Assembly (NCBI GenBank): GCA_903847945.1
Contig: CAINEY010000002.1
Location: 1-64,000 of the forward strand
DNA length: 64,000 nucleotides
Reading direction: 5' to 3'
Origin: an uncultured bacterium
Lineage (GTDB): Bacteria; Bacillota_I; Bacilli_A; Erysipelotrichales; Erysipelotrichaceae
Shown: positions 45,557-53,252 of the stretch, in pieces
Numbering within the stretch: position 1 is the first letter of the stretch
Layout of the letters: the number at the start of each line of letters is the position of its first letter
Program-made: the position numbers and the translations under genes
The notes under the pieces: generated by a model
The model's input: only the letters and a program-made list of their open reading frames with translations
What the model was told of the DNA's origin: nothing
The model's database searches: none

Positions 45557-45843
45557 ACAAAGGCTTTACATTGATAGAAATGGTGGTTGTCGTGGCTGTT
45601 ATCGGCGCTTTGTTTTTACTGACGATTCCGAATGTCTCCTTGGTTCTGGATCTTTTTCTTGAGAAAGGTTGCCAAGCTCAATTGAAAGTCATCGATACCG
45701 CCCTGATCGAGTATCGGTTAATGCAGGATGAAGAGGCTCAATCCATTGAGGATCTGGTAGATGCCGAACTAATCTCTGAGGCACAAACAACATGTCAAAC
45801 ACAACTCATCAGTATCGAAGACGGAAAGGCAACCCTGAACTAA
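45553..45843 (+). CDS. comGC: Major competence pseudopilin ComGC
   Basis: A 96-residue prepilin. The leader is very short (MNKG), cleaved before Phe5, and Glu9 is the conserved +5 residue in GFTLIEMVVVVAVIGAL. The hydrophobic helix follows, then a small soluble domain with two cysteines (QTTCQTQ and KGCQAQ). It is the main subunit of the DNA-uptake pseudopilus. It starts with GTG overlapping the comGB stop (GTGA). Confidence 0.95.
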   Translation: MNKGFTLIEMVVVVAVIGALFLLTIPNVSLVLDLFLEKGCQAQLKVIDTALIEYRLMQDEEAQSIEDLVDAELISEAQTTCQTQLISIEDGKATLN

Positions 45844-45844
45844 T

Positions 45845-46147
45845 ATGACCCTCACTGAAGTGGCAGTCATGATGATAATTGTGGGAACACTCAGTGTCAC
45901 CACATCACTTCCAAGGTTGGAAGATCCCTTTCTTGATGATCTTTTTCGATCCGATATTTTTCATACTCAATTGCTTGCTCTTGCTTACTCCCAGAAACTC
46001 TATTTGGATGAACGTTGGGGAATCGAGGTTTGGTTCAATGCTAATGGTAACATCAATGAACCGGTTACCAAGACCTTTCAACAGGGTGATGTTGTTTTAC
46101 GTTTAGGAACAGGTCGATTTGATGTCCCGCGGCTATCTGACGATTGA
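45845..46147 (+). CDS. comGD: Minor competence pseudopilin ComGD, without leader
   Basis: A 100-residue pseudopilin-like protein. MTLTEVAVMMIIVGTLS corresponds to the mature pilin start, with Met at +1 and Glu at +5, so the start codon stands exactly where the prepilin leader is normally cut. A stop codon (TGA, 45836-45838) lies three codons upstream in this frame, so no leader can be encoded. The carboxy end VLRLGTGRFDV resembles the end of Bacillus ComGD. Identity rests on position, the pilin helix and this ending. Confidence 0.8.
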   Translation: MTLTEVAVMMIIVGTLSVTTSLPRLEDPFLDDLFRSDIFHTQLLALAYSQKLYLDERWGIEVWFNANGNINEPVTKTFQQGDVVLRLGTGRFDVPRLSDD

Positions 46148-46286
46148 AACCGCGCTCAGTATCATTCTGGTTATGATGGTGTTGGAGTTGTTCGTGACCA
46201 TTGATCAGCATCGAAGCGAGCTTGAGTACACTTTACTCGAAGGGGACTCCACATGCGACGTGGTTTGTTTACTCACTCAGGAATGA
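46122..46286 (+). CDS. comGE: Minor competence pseudopilin ComGE (54 residues)
   Basis: A short protein in a different frame between comGD and comGF. It starts MSRGYLTIETALSIILVMMV: leader MSRG, cleavage before Tyr5, Glu9 at +5, then a hydrophobic helix, closely resembling the ComGE start GFSTIETMSAL in Bacillus. It is about half the length of Bacillus ComGE (about 115 residues). It overlaps comGD by 26 bases and comGF by 34, which fits the packed comG operon. The short soluble part means it may be reduced, but the pilin signal is convincing. Confidence 0.8.
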   Translation: MSRGYLTIETALSIILVMMVLELFVTIDQHRSELEYTLLEGDSTCDVVCLLTQE

Positions 46287-46660
46287 CCCTGATCGATGTT
46301 GTGTTGGCGCTTTTAGTATTAATTATGCTACAGCCGATTTTGCTCTCTTCCTTAACTTTTGCGTCTAGAACAGATTTTCAATGGAATTATCGACAGAATC
46401 AACTGGGCATCCTGCAGTTGCGGCGTAAAATCGCTTTAGGCGTTGATCTGTTGCTTAACTCCTCCTCGTTATCCCTAACAATCAACGATCAACGACTCAC
46501 GTTTGTCTGCCAGGATGGACTCCTCAATCAACAACCTGGATCGATGCCTTTTCTTTATGGTTTGGATTCTTGTTCGTGGATTCGTAGAGGTCAGTTGATT
46601 ATTCTTTCGTTTAGTGAAGGGGAGGTCTCCCATGAGCTCATCGTCGGGATGTGGACGTAA
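46253..46660 (+). CDS. comGF: Minor competence pseudopilin ComGF
   Basis: A 135-residue pseudopilin. The leader ends in SG and the mature start is MTLIDVVLALLVLIM, with Asp rather than Glu at +5. The rest is a small soluble domain with FVCQDG and DSCSWIRRG, resembling the ComGF ending with hydrophobic strands. The ATG follows GAAGGGGAC. It overlaps comGE and comGG. Confidence 0.8.
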   Translation: MRRGLFTHSGMTLIDVVLALLVLIMLQPILLSSLTFASRTDFQWNYRQNQLGILQLRRKIALGVDLLLNSSSLSLTINDQRLTFVCQDGLLNQQPGSMPFLYGLDSCSWIRRGQLIILSFSEGEVSHELIVGMWT

Positions 46661-47015
46661 AGGGTTTGTATTGCTGACCCTTCTCCCAATCATACTGGTG
46701 CTTCTATCGTTTCTGAGTGTCTATTCGCTTGAAGTTTATCGTCAAACCGTCCAACAACGGTTATTGGCTTCCATGGATCGCTTCTCGTTGGTCGAAATGA
46801 CGGTGATCCATCTGGCTATTCAACAATTTCTAACTTACGATCCACATGATTTTGATCTTGAACTGGGAGGGTATGAGATTAGCGTCATTTTTGAGGATGA
46901 GACAGCGACAATTATCTACGATGAGAGCGAAGAGCTGTATGGAATTATGAGTTTTGATTTGGTGTTCGGGTACGTCACTCAGTACCGACTTGAACGAAAC
47001 AGTGATTCTGATTGA
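46632..47015 (+). CDS. comGG: Minor competence pseudopilin-like protein ComGG
   Basis: A 127-residue protein with a basic amino end (GCGRKGF) followed by a hydrophobic helix (VLLTLLPIILVLLSFLSVYS) and a small acidic soluble domain. It lacks the Glu at +5, as does Bacillus ComGG. The ATG at 46632 is six bases after GGGGAGG and is preferred over 46614. Last gene of the comG operon; the stop codon lies in the -35 box of the efp promoter. Confidence 0.78.
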   Translation: MSSSSGCGRKGFVLLTLLPIILVLLSFLSVYSLEVYRQTVQQRLLASMDRFSLVEMTVIHLAIQQFLTYDPHDFDLELGGYEISVIFEDETATIIYDESEELYGIMSFDLVFGYVTQYRLERNSDSD

Positions 47016-47039
47016 CATTTTTCATTCTTCCACTAAAAT
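47012..47039 (+). promoter_or_regulatory. Promoter for efp
   Basis: TTGACA at 47012-47017, 16-base spacer, TAAAAT at 47034-47039. A consensus -35 overlapping the comGG stop codon. AGGAGG follows before the ATG. Confidence 0.75.
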
Positions 47040-47063
47040 TAGAGTGTTAAACAGGAGGTTTGT

Positions 47064-47621
47064 ATGATTATCGTCAACGATTTAAGACCAGGAATTACGT
47101 TTGAATATGAAGGGAACATCTTTACGGTTCTCGACACGCAACACAACAAAACCGCCATGCGCGGCATGATTATCAAAGCGAAAGTCAAGAATCTTCGCTC
47201 GGGAGTCATCAATGAGTTGTCCTTTACCGGCGGTGACAAAGTGGAACCCGCCCACATCGACAAGAGCGAAATGCAGTATTTGTATGATAGTGGAGATGCC
47301 TTGGTCTTCATGAACACCAGCACCTACGATCAGATCGAAATCCAGAAGTCGGCCTTGGAAGCTGAGATCTCCTTCTTAAAGCCCAACGATAACGTGAATG
47401 TCGTGTCCTATGAGGGGGAGATCTTAGGCGTCGTTCTTCCGGATAAAGTGTCCCTTCAGGTCACTAGCACCGAACCGGCTGTCAAAGGGGATACCGCGAC
47501 TTCGGCGATGAAGAATGCCGTGTTGGAAACCGGACTGGAAATCAAAGTCCCGATGTTCATTGAAGAAGGCGAGATGATCGTCGTCAACACCTCGGACGGA
47601 AAATACGCTGGACGCGCCTAA
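47064..47621 (+). CDS. efp: Elongation factor P with Met at the modification site
   Basis: A 185-residue translation factor that relieves ribosome stalling at polyproline. It aligns without gaps to Bacillus EF-P from memory over nearly its full length (MIIVNDLRPG at the start, the GEGKY-like DGKYAGRA at the end). In Bacillus the tip of domain I is PGKGAA with Lys32 modified; here the tip is TAMRGM with Met32 and Arg33. Lysine and the canonical arginine at the tip are thus missing. The rest of the three domains is intact. It has its own strong promoter and is followed by the FMN riboswitch. Confidence 0.95.
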   Translation: MIIVNDLRPGITFEYEGNIFTVLDTQHNKTAMRGMIIKAKVKNLRSGVINELSFTGGDKVEPAHIDKSEMQYLYDSGDALVFMNTSTYDQIEIQKSALEAEISFLKPNDNVNVVSYEGEILGVVLPDKVSLQVTSTEPAVKGDTATSAMKNAVLETGLEIKVPMFIEEGEMIVVNTSDGKYAGRA

Positions 47622-47661
47622 TCCGCTTTACATTTCTTACATTTTGAGCTACACTATCACT

Positions 47662-47767
47662 ATCTTCAGGGCAGGGTGAAATTCCCTACCGGCGGTATAC
47701 CCCGCGAGCCATTGGCATGAACCGGTGCAATTCCGGTGGCGACAGTAAAGTCTGGATGAAAGAAGAT
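47662..47767 (+). promoter_or_regulatory. FMN riboswitch (RFN element)
   Basis: The closing helix is formed by ATCTTC at the 5' end and GAAGAT at the 3' end. Internal RFN landmarks are in order: AGGGCAGGGTGAAATTCCC, TACCGGCGGTA, CCCGCGAGCC, CCGGTGCAATTCCGGT, and GACAGTAAAGTCTGGATG. It lies directly upstream of ribU and should reduce ribU expression when FMN is plentiful. Confidence 0.96.
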
Positions 47768-47817
47768 AAAATATCTTTTTGATATTTGAGCCCTGGGATC
47801 ATTCTGGGGTTTTTTAT
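47768..47817 (+). terminator. Expression platform of the FMN riboswitch
   Basis: A hairpin AAATATC / GATATTT around a T5 loop is followed by a terminator hairpin CCCTGG / CTGGGG (with G-T pairs) at about 47791-47809 and six T. The first hairpin may be an antiterminator part, so FMN control is probably at transcription. Confidence 0.7.
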
Positions 47818-47835
47818 TGAAAGGAGCACGAACCC

Positions 47836-48417
47836 ATGAAAAATCATCGTTTACGGTTGTTGACGTTGTTGAGCATGATGATCGCCTTATCATTCTTGTT
47901 GCAGTACTTTGAGTTTCCGATTCCGGCCCTCTTCCCGGCGTATTTGAAGATCGATCCCAGTGATATCCCTGCTTTGTTTGTTGGTCTGTTTATTGGCCCG
48001 GTTCCAGCCGTCATCGTGGAGCTATTGAAGAATGTCCTTCACGCGATCTTCATCTCCAAAGATCCCAACTTCTCCGGTGAAATAGCCAACTTCTTCGCCG
48101 GAGTGGCCTTCATCCTTCCGGTCGCGTGGACAGCCACATTTCTGCGCAAGAATCTGGAACATTACACCTTCAAACAAACCCTCATACGCTTATTACCGGC
48201 CTTCGTGTTAGCAGTCATCTCGATGACCGTCATGATGGCCCTGGTCAATTATTTCTTCTCGTTTCCGCTCTATGGGATGACGGAACACAGCGTCAAAGTC
48301 AGCGGAGTGATTGCGGTAACCCCGTTTAATCTGTTTAAAGGGGTGCTGCTTTCCATCATCGCGTTGGCCATCTACCCCAACATCAAACCCTTGTTTATTC
48401 GTTTTTTGTCCCGATAA
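47836..48417 (+). CDS. ribU: Riboflavin transporter RibU (ECF S-component)
   Basis: A 193-residue membrane protein with about six helices, the substrate-binding subunit of an energy-coupling-factor transporter for riboflavin. Its first block LPAYLKIDPSDIPALF-like sequence (here FPAYLKIDPSDIPALFVG) and the GPVPAVIVELLKNVLH block match the family. It needs the shared EcfAA'T module, which is not in the window. Control by the FMN riboswitch directly upstream confirms the substrate. The ATG follows AAAGGAG. Confidence 0.95.
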   Translation: MKNHRLRLLTLLSMMIALSFLLQYFEFPIPALFPAYLKIDPSDIPALFVGLFIGPVPAVIVELLKNVLHAIFISKDPNFSGEIANFFAGVAFILPVAWTATFLRKNLEHYTFKQTLIRLLPAFVLAVISMTVMMALVNYFFSFPLYGMTEHSVKVSGVIAVTPFNLFKGVLLSIIALAIYPNIKPLFIRFLSR

Positions 48418-48421
48418 ATCA

Positions 48422-48447
48422 AAACAGTTCCTTGTGAACTGTTTTTC
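48422..48447 (+). terminator. Intrinsic terminator after ribU
   Basis: Stem AAACAGTTC, loop CTTGT, stem GAACTGTTT, then TTCTT. Confidence 0.8.
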
Positions 48448-48482
48448 TTGCTCGTCCCAGGCTTTCGGTGAGCGGTGCTTTT

Positions 48483-48491
48483 TGGTATAAT
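48483..48491 (+). promoter_or_regulatory. Extended -10 promoter for the tail-anchored protein and cmk operon
   Basis: TGG then TATAAT at 48486-48491, 16 bases before the ATG at 48508. Predicted leader about ten bases. Confidence 0.55.
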
Positions 48492-48507
48492 AATCCAGAG
48501 GTGTCCT

Positions 48508-49173
48508 ATGGAAAGTCTATCCAGAGTTAAAAAGAATGCGGAATTACGGCAAGCCATCGAAAACAGCCGCGAAAGCGAACTCTCTTCAGAGGCGTTGTCC
48601 ACGTTTGCGGATCGGCTCAACCGCATCAGTCCGGATTTGAGCTCTGTCGAACCGGTTTCGCCGGCTTCACCGGAACTCTCGCGTCATGCGAAAGGGGAGA
48701 GCGATCAAGGCTTTGCCCCGTATGTCTCTCCGCTAGATCCAGCTTTTCACCACGATTACCTCAATGAATTCATCGATGAAGTCAAACATTACAATGTCAA
48801 GAAAGGGTATGCTGAACCGTCACCAGTAGAAGCGACTGGATCACGTCCAATACCGACCCCTAAGACTGTTCAAACTCCGGCAGATGATGATTTGACGCTT
48901 GAAATCAAGAAAGTCATCGCCGACGACGAACCGGAGTTTGCCATCGAAGAAAAGCCCAGTCCTGAAGATACCCAGGAATTAGTGGGTGTGCTCGAAGAAA
49001 CCGCTAAAATCAAGATCAAACTTGAAAGTGTCGATAAAGAGCTTTTGGAAATGAACCGCAATGTCAACCGCTCGACTCGAGCGTTGAATGTGATCACCTG
49101 GTTCTTGGTCATCATCTTAATGAGCATGCTGTTATTTGCCCTTTATTGGATACTTACCACAGAAGGAATGTAA
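48508..49173 (+). CDS. Hypothetical tail-anchored membrane protein upstream of cmk
   Basis: A 221-residue protein I do not recognise. Residues 1-50 are polar and helical. A serine/proline/glutamate-rich linker runs through about 45-135 (for example VEPVSPASPELS, PIPTPKTVQTPA). A helical stretch at about 155-190 (EETAKIKIKLESVDKELLEMNRNVNR) looks like a coiled coil. A single membrane helix near the carboxy end (VITWFLVIILMSMLLFALYWI) leaves only six residues outside. The layout (long cytoplasmic part, tail anchor, no signal peptide) suggests a cytoplasmic adaptor on the membrane, possibly in division. It starts the operon with cmk, overlapping it by one base (TAATG). Confidence 0.75.
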   Translation: MESLSRVKKNAELRQAIENSRESELSSEALSTFADRLNRISPDLSSVEPVSPASPELSRHAKGESDQGFAPYVSPLDPAFHHDYLNEFIDEVKHYNVKKGYAEPSPVEATGSRPIPTPKTVQTPADDDLTLEIKKVIADDEPEFAIEEKPSPEDTQELVGVLEETAKIKIKLESVDKELLEMNRNVNRSTRALNVITWFLVIILMSMLLFALYWILTTEGM

Positions 49174-49850
49174 TGACGATCAATATTGCTATCGACGGCC
49201 CTGTCGCTTCAGGCAAAAGTACCATTGCCAAACGACTGGCCGAACTTTTGAATTATGTCCACATCGATACCGGTGCCATGTATCGGGCTGTTGCTATCAA
49301 GGCGGCCCGACTCCACCTCGACTGGGAGAATGAACCGGCGCTTTTTCGAATGCTGGATTCAACGGATTTTGCCTTTACACCGACCGGAGAGCTGATTGTC
49401 GACGGAGTTGCGGTTGGCTCGGATATCCGGACCCAGGAAGCTGCGATTGGAGCCTCGACCGTCTCCAGACATCCGTTGATCCGAGCACGATTGGTGGCTA
49501 TCCAACAAGCCATCACCCGATCCAAAGGATTTATTTTGGATGGTCGGGATATCGGAACGGTCGTGTTACCGGATGCTGAACTCAAGATCTTTCAAGTGGC
49601 GGATGTTCGGGAACGCGCCAAACGGCGTACAGCGGAGTATGTAGCCAAAGGCTTGACCGTTGACTTTGACGAAGTTTTGGAAGATTTGAAACAACGGGAT
49701 GCTAATGATATGAACCGCCAACACTCTCCGCTGACGAAAGCGGAGGATGCGGTCATTGTCGATACCAGTCACCTCACCATTGAGGAAGCCGTGGCGCTGA
49801 TCTTGCCTATGGTCCGGGAGAGAATCCGGAGAACGGAGACCCATGATTGA
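49173..49850 (+). CDS. cmk: Cytidylate kinase
   Basis: A 225-residue kinase that phosphorylates CMP and dCMP. The P-loop is GPVASGKST, and DTGAMYRAVA and LDGRDIGTVVLPDA are family blocks. The ATG at 49173 overlaps the preceding stop; an upstream in-frame start at 49146 would lie within the last gene's membrane-helix codons and is unlikely. It overlaps der by eight bases. Confidence 0.96.
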   Translation: MTINIAIDGPVASGKSTIAKRLAELLNYVHIDTGAMYRAVAIKAARLHLDWENEPALFRMLDSTDFAFTPTGELIVDGVAVGSDIRTQEAAIGASTVSRHPLIRARLVAIQQAITRSKGFILDGRDIGTVVLPDAELKIFQVADVRERAKRRTAEYVAKGLTVDFDEVLEDLKQRDANDMNRQHSPLTKAEDAVIVDTSHLTIEEAVALILPMVRERIRRTETHD

Positions 49851-51153
49851 CGGTGTCATTGCCATTGTCGGCCGACCCAATGTCGGTAAATCCACCCTGT
49901 TTAATCGAATCGTCGGAGAACGCATCTCCATCGTTGAAGATGTCCCGGGAGTGACCCGGGATCGTTTGTACGCCAAAGCCAATTGGTTAACGAAAGATTT
50001 TCGCGTGATCGATACGGGAGGCCTTCAACTGGCTGAACAGGACTATCAAAAAGAGATCCGTTTACAGGTGGATATCGCCATCGAAGAAGCGGATGTCATC
50101 GTGTTTGTGGTCAATGCTCAGGAAGGTCTGACCGAAGATGACCGATACATCGCCAAGCTCCTTCATAAAACCAAGAAGCCCGTTCTATTAGCGGTCAATA
50201 AGGTCGATAATCAAGCCCTCATCGATAACAGCTATGCGTTTTATGCCTTGGGTTTTGATGATCTGATCCTGGTATCCAGTACTCACGGAATCGGGGTCGG
50301 GGACCTGTTGGATAAAGCGATTGCTCATTTTCCGCAACGTGCGCTTAAAGACTATGAAGGTAAGATTGCCTTTGCCATCATCGGTCGTCCGAATGTCGGA
50401 AAATCGTCTTTAGTCAACGCCATTCTGAATCAGGATCGCGTCATCGTTTCGGATATCGAAGGAACCACACGGGATGCAATCGACACGCCGTTTACCCATG
50501 ATGGACGCGAGTATGTCGTCATCGATACGGCAGGGATCCGCAAAAAAGGCAAAGTCTACGAAAAAATCGAGAAATACGCTGTGCTTCGCTCTCTGCAAGC
50601 CATCGAACGGGCCGATGTTATCGTGTTTGTCATTGATGGGGTAGCGGGGATCCGCGACCAGGACAAGCATGTGGCTGGATATGCGCATGAAGCCGGAAAA
50701 CCCATCCTGATCCTTTACAACAAGTGGGATGGCGTCGAAAAGGACGAACACACGATGTCGGAGATCACCAAGAAGATCCGGGATGCGTTCGTTTACCTCA
50801 GTTATGCGCCGATCCTCTTTGTTTCGGCAAAGACGCGTCAACGGGTCCATCAGATCCTGCCGCAAATCGACAACATCAACAACTATTCGCAAATGCGGAT
50901 CCAAACCAGCGTCATCAATGAAGTGTTGGCCGATGCGCAACGCATTACACCGCCTCCGTCCCACAAAGGACAACGCTTGAATATCCTGTACGGGTCACAG
51001 GTTTCGGTGGCACCACCGACCTTTGTGTTGTTTGTCAATGACCCGCAACTTCTGCATTTCTCTTACCGGCGTTACCTTGAGAACCGGTTGCGTGAAGCCT
51101 TTATCCTTGAAGGCACACCGATCCGGATCATCGCCAGAAAGAAGGACCAATAA
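49843..51153 (+). CDS. der: Ribosome-assembly GTPase Der (EngA)
   Basis: A 436-residue protein with two GTPase domains in tandem and a carboxy-terminal KH-like domain. Both P-loops are intact (GRPNVGKSTLF near residue 10, GRPNVGKSSLV near 185), and NKVD / NKWD give the base-specificity motifs. It acts in large-subunit assembly. It overlaps cmk and is joined to gpsA without a gap. Confidence 0.97.
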   Translation: MIDGVIAIVGRPNVGKSTLFNRIVGERISIVEDVPGVTRDRLYAKANWLTKDFRVIDTGGLQLAEQDYQKEIRLQVDIAIEEADVIVFVVNAQEGLTEDDRYIAKLLHKTKKPVLLAVNKVDNQALIDNSYAFYALGFDDLILVSSTHGIGVGDLLDKAIAHFPQRALKDYEGKIAFAIIGRPNVGKSSLVNAILNQDRVIVSDIEGTTRDAIDTPFTHDGREYVVIDTAGIRKKGKVYEKIEKYAVLRSLQAIERADVIVFVIDGVAGIRDQDKHVAGYAHEAGKPILILYNKWDGVEKDEHTMSEITKKIRDAFVYLSYAPILFVSAKTRQRVHQILPQIDNINNYSQMRIQTSVINEVLADAQRITPPPSHKGQRLNILYGSQVSVAPPTFVLFVNDPQLLHFSYRRYLENRLREAFILEGTPIRIIARKKDQ

Positions 51154-52146
51154 ATGAACATCGGCATTATCGGCAGTGGCAGTTGGGGGACCGCTTTAGC
51201 TCAAGTCTTGACCGACAACCAGCATGATGTGGTGATTTGGGGTCGAGAACTCGATGAAGTGGTGGATATCTCCCGCTATCATCGCAATGAACGCTATTTT
51301 CCGGGCCAAGTGCTCAATGACACCATACAAGCGACCTTGAACTTCGATGATCTTTTAGATCGTGAACTGTTGATTTTAGCGGTTCCGACAGCAGCCATTG
51401 AAACGGTGAGCCAACAGATCAACCGGGAGTTCAAACATCCCGTGATCATCGTCAACGTCGCCAAAGGTTTCCACCCGGTCACCCACCAGCGCTTGTCGCT
51501 GGTCATCAAAGAAACCATCGAACCTTCGAAACTGACCGCGGTGGTCTCGTTGATCGGACCCTCTCATGCCGAAGAAGTGGTTCAACGCATGTTGACGGTC
51601 GTCAATGCGGTGTCCGACAATGAAGAAGCCTCTAAGATCGTCCAAACGACTTTCTCCAATGCGTTCTTTAGGGTTTATCGCAACACCGACGTGATCGGGG
51701 CTGAAATCGGGGTTGCCGTTAAGAATGTCATCGCCGTTGCCTCAGGCATCCTTTCAGGGCTTGGCTACGGCGACAATGCTCGTGCCGCACTCATTACCCG
51801 CGGTCTGGCCGAAATCTCGCGCTACGGGGCTTATTTCGGCGCAAAACCGGAAACCTTCTTAGGATTGACCGGGGTAGGGGACTTGGTCGTAACCTGTACG
51901 TCGGTCCATTCCCGCAACTTCCAGGCTGGCTTACAGATCGGTCAGTTCGACAGTGCGAAAATCTTCTGGGAAACCAACTCGAAAACCGTGGAAGGGGTCC
52001 ATGCGGCCAAAGTCGTGTATGAAGAAGCCAAGGCCTTAGGCATCGACATGCCCATCACCGAAGAAGTGTATAAAGTTCTCTATGAAGGCGCAACGCCGTC
52101 TCAAAGCGTCTTGCGCTTGATGACCCGAGAACTAAAAAGCGAATAA
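51154..52146 (+). CDS. gpsA: Glycerol-3-phosphate dehydrogenase (NAD(P)+)
   Basis: A 330-residue enzyme that makes glycerol-3-phosphate for phospholipids from dihydroxyacetone phosphate. The Rossmann motif is GIIGSGSWGTALA. The catalytic lysine lies in GVAVKNVIAVASGI. The start directly follows the der stop codon. Bacillus has spoIVA between gpsA and hbs, as I recall; here HU follows directly, in line with no sporulation. Confidence 0.96.
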   Translation: MNIGIIGSGSWGTALAQVLTDNQHDVVIWGRELDEVVDISRYHRNERYFPGQVLNDTIQATLNFDDLLDRELLILAVPTAAIETVSQQINREFKHPVIIVNVAKGFHPVTHQRLSLVIKETIEPSKLTAVVSLIGPSHAEEVVQRMLTVVNAVSDNEEASKIVQTTFSNAFFRVYRNTDVIGAEIGVAVKNVIAVASGILSGLGYGDNARAALITRGLAEISRYGAYFGAKPETFLGLTGVGDLVVTCTSVHSRNFQAGLQIGQFDSAKIFWETNSKTVEGVHAAKVVYEEAKALGIDMPITEEVYKVLYEGATPSQSVLRLMTRELKSE

Positions 52147-52147
52147 T

Positions 52148-52177
52148 TTGATGATTTTAACGTTAAGGTGCTATGAT
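52148..52177 (+). promoter_or_regulatory. Promoter for the HU gene
   Basis: TTGATG at 52148-52153, 18-base spacer, TATGAT at 52172-52177 with extended TGC. GGAGG at 52191-52195 follows. Confidence 0.65.
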
Positions 52178-52202
52178 ACCCTTAGGAAATGGAGGAACTT
52201 CT

Positions 52203-52487
52203 ATGAACGAAGTATTCAACAAGAAATCCCTAGCTGATGCCGTTGCCGAGGAATTGGGTGTATCTAAGAAAGCAGCGCTTGAAACTGTTGATCTAGTATT
52301 AGATACCATCATTGCTCATGTTAAAGCCGGGAATAAAGTCGACCTAGCCGGTTTCGGTAAGTTCGAAATCAAACGCCGTGATGCCCGAATCGGAATCAAT
52401 CCAAAAACCAAAGAAAAAATCCACGTTGCCGCCTCGAAATCCCCGTCGTTCAAAGCCGCCAAAGGCTTCAAAGACGCTGTTAAATAA
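52203..52487 (+). CDS. hup: Nucleoid protein HU
   Basis: A 94-residue histone-like DNA-binding protein that bends and compacts DNA. The dimer core block LAGFGKFEIKRRDARIG and the arm INPKTKEKIHVAASKSPSFKA (quoted in part) are typical. The ATG at 52203 follows GGAGG; an earlier in-frame ATG would lie before the ribosome binding site. A single-gene unit with its own promoter. Confidence 0.96.
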   Translation: MNEVFNKKSLADAVAEELGVSKKAALETVDLVLDTIIAHVKAGNKVDLAGFGKFEIKRRDARIGINPKTKEKIHVAASKSPSFKAAKGFKDAVK

Positions 52488-52512
52488 CATCAGAACCGTG
52501 TGTTCTTAAGGA

Positions 52513-53193
52513 GTGTTGACTATCGATATCCTACTCTACATTTTGGCCTTGGTCATTACGATTTGGGCTCAATCCAAAGTTCAGAACGCTTACCAGCATT
52601 TCGCCAAAGTCGCCAATGAACGCCGCTTAAGCGGTTATGCCGTTGCGCGGGACATTCTCAACCGTAACGGCCTTTATAACGTTCAGGTGCAAGTCAGTCA
52701 AAACGGACTTCTCAGTGATCACTACGACCCGAAATCCAATACGGTCAATCTGTCACCGAAGGTCTACAACGATGCCAGCATCGCTTCCGTGGCGATAGCT
52801 GCTCATGAAGTCGGTCACGCCATGCAGTATGCAGAAAACTACAGTATGGTAGGGGTACGAAACAGTTTGTTACCCCTCGCTATTGTTTCCGGACATGCCG
52901 GATGGATCGTTCTCATCATCGGCTTGGCGGCCCGTATCGATATCCTGTTTCTGGCCGGGATCATTATGGTCGGAATCATCGGGCTCTTCCAGCTCTTCAC
53001 TTTACCTTTGGAATTCGATGCTTCTAAGCGGGCTTTAGTTCAACTGAGTGATGGCGGGTATGTCAATACCGATGAGGTAGCCGATGCGAAAGAGATGCTG
53101 TCAGCTGCAGCCCTGACTTATGTCGCCGCACTGGTCGCCACGCTCTTACAAATCCTTCGCTTTGTCATGATCTACGGACGTCGTCGAAATTAA
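52513..53193 (+). CDS. Membrane zinc metallopeptidase (YugP family)
   Basis: A 226-residue membrane protease of the YugP family. The zinc motif is HEVGH in AIAAHEVGHAMQYAE. Hydrophobic helices are at the amino end, two more around 120-160, and one near the end. DHYDPKSNTVNLS precedes the active site as in the family. The start is unclear: GTG 52513 and TTG 52516 both fall on or too near AAGGAG (52508-52513), whereas the codon at the ideal distance (52522) is ATC. I use the longest frame, which matches the family's amino end. Confidence 0.9.
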   Translation: MLTIDILLYILALVITIWAQSKVQNAYQHFAKVANERRLSGYAVARDILNRNGLYNVQVQVSQNGLLSDHYDPKSNTVNLSPKVYNDASIASVAIAAHEVGHAMQYAENYSMVGVRNSLLPLAIVSGHAGWIVLIIGLAARIDILFLAGIIMVGIIGLFQLFTLPLEFDASKRALVQLSDGGYVNTDEVADAKEMLSAAALTYVAALVATLLQILRFVMIYGRRRN

Positions 53194-53216
53194 AGGATCC
53201 AAACGGATCCTTTTTT
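53192..53216 (+). terminator. Intrinsic terminator after the zinc peptidase
   Basis: Stem AAAGGATCC, loop AAAC, stem GGATCC, then six T. The left arm begins in the stop codon. Confidence 0.85.
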
Positions 53217-53252
53217 ATAGGAAGAAGGGAAGTCAGTAGCGTAAGAAGGGCC

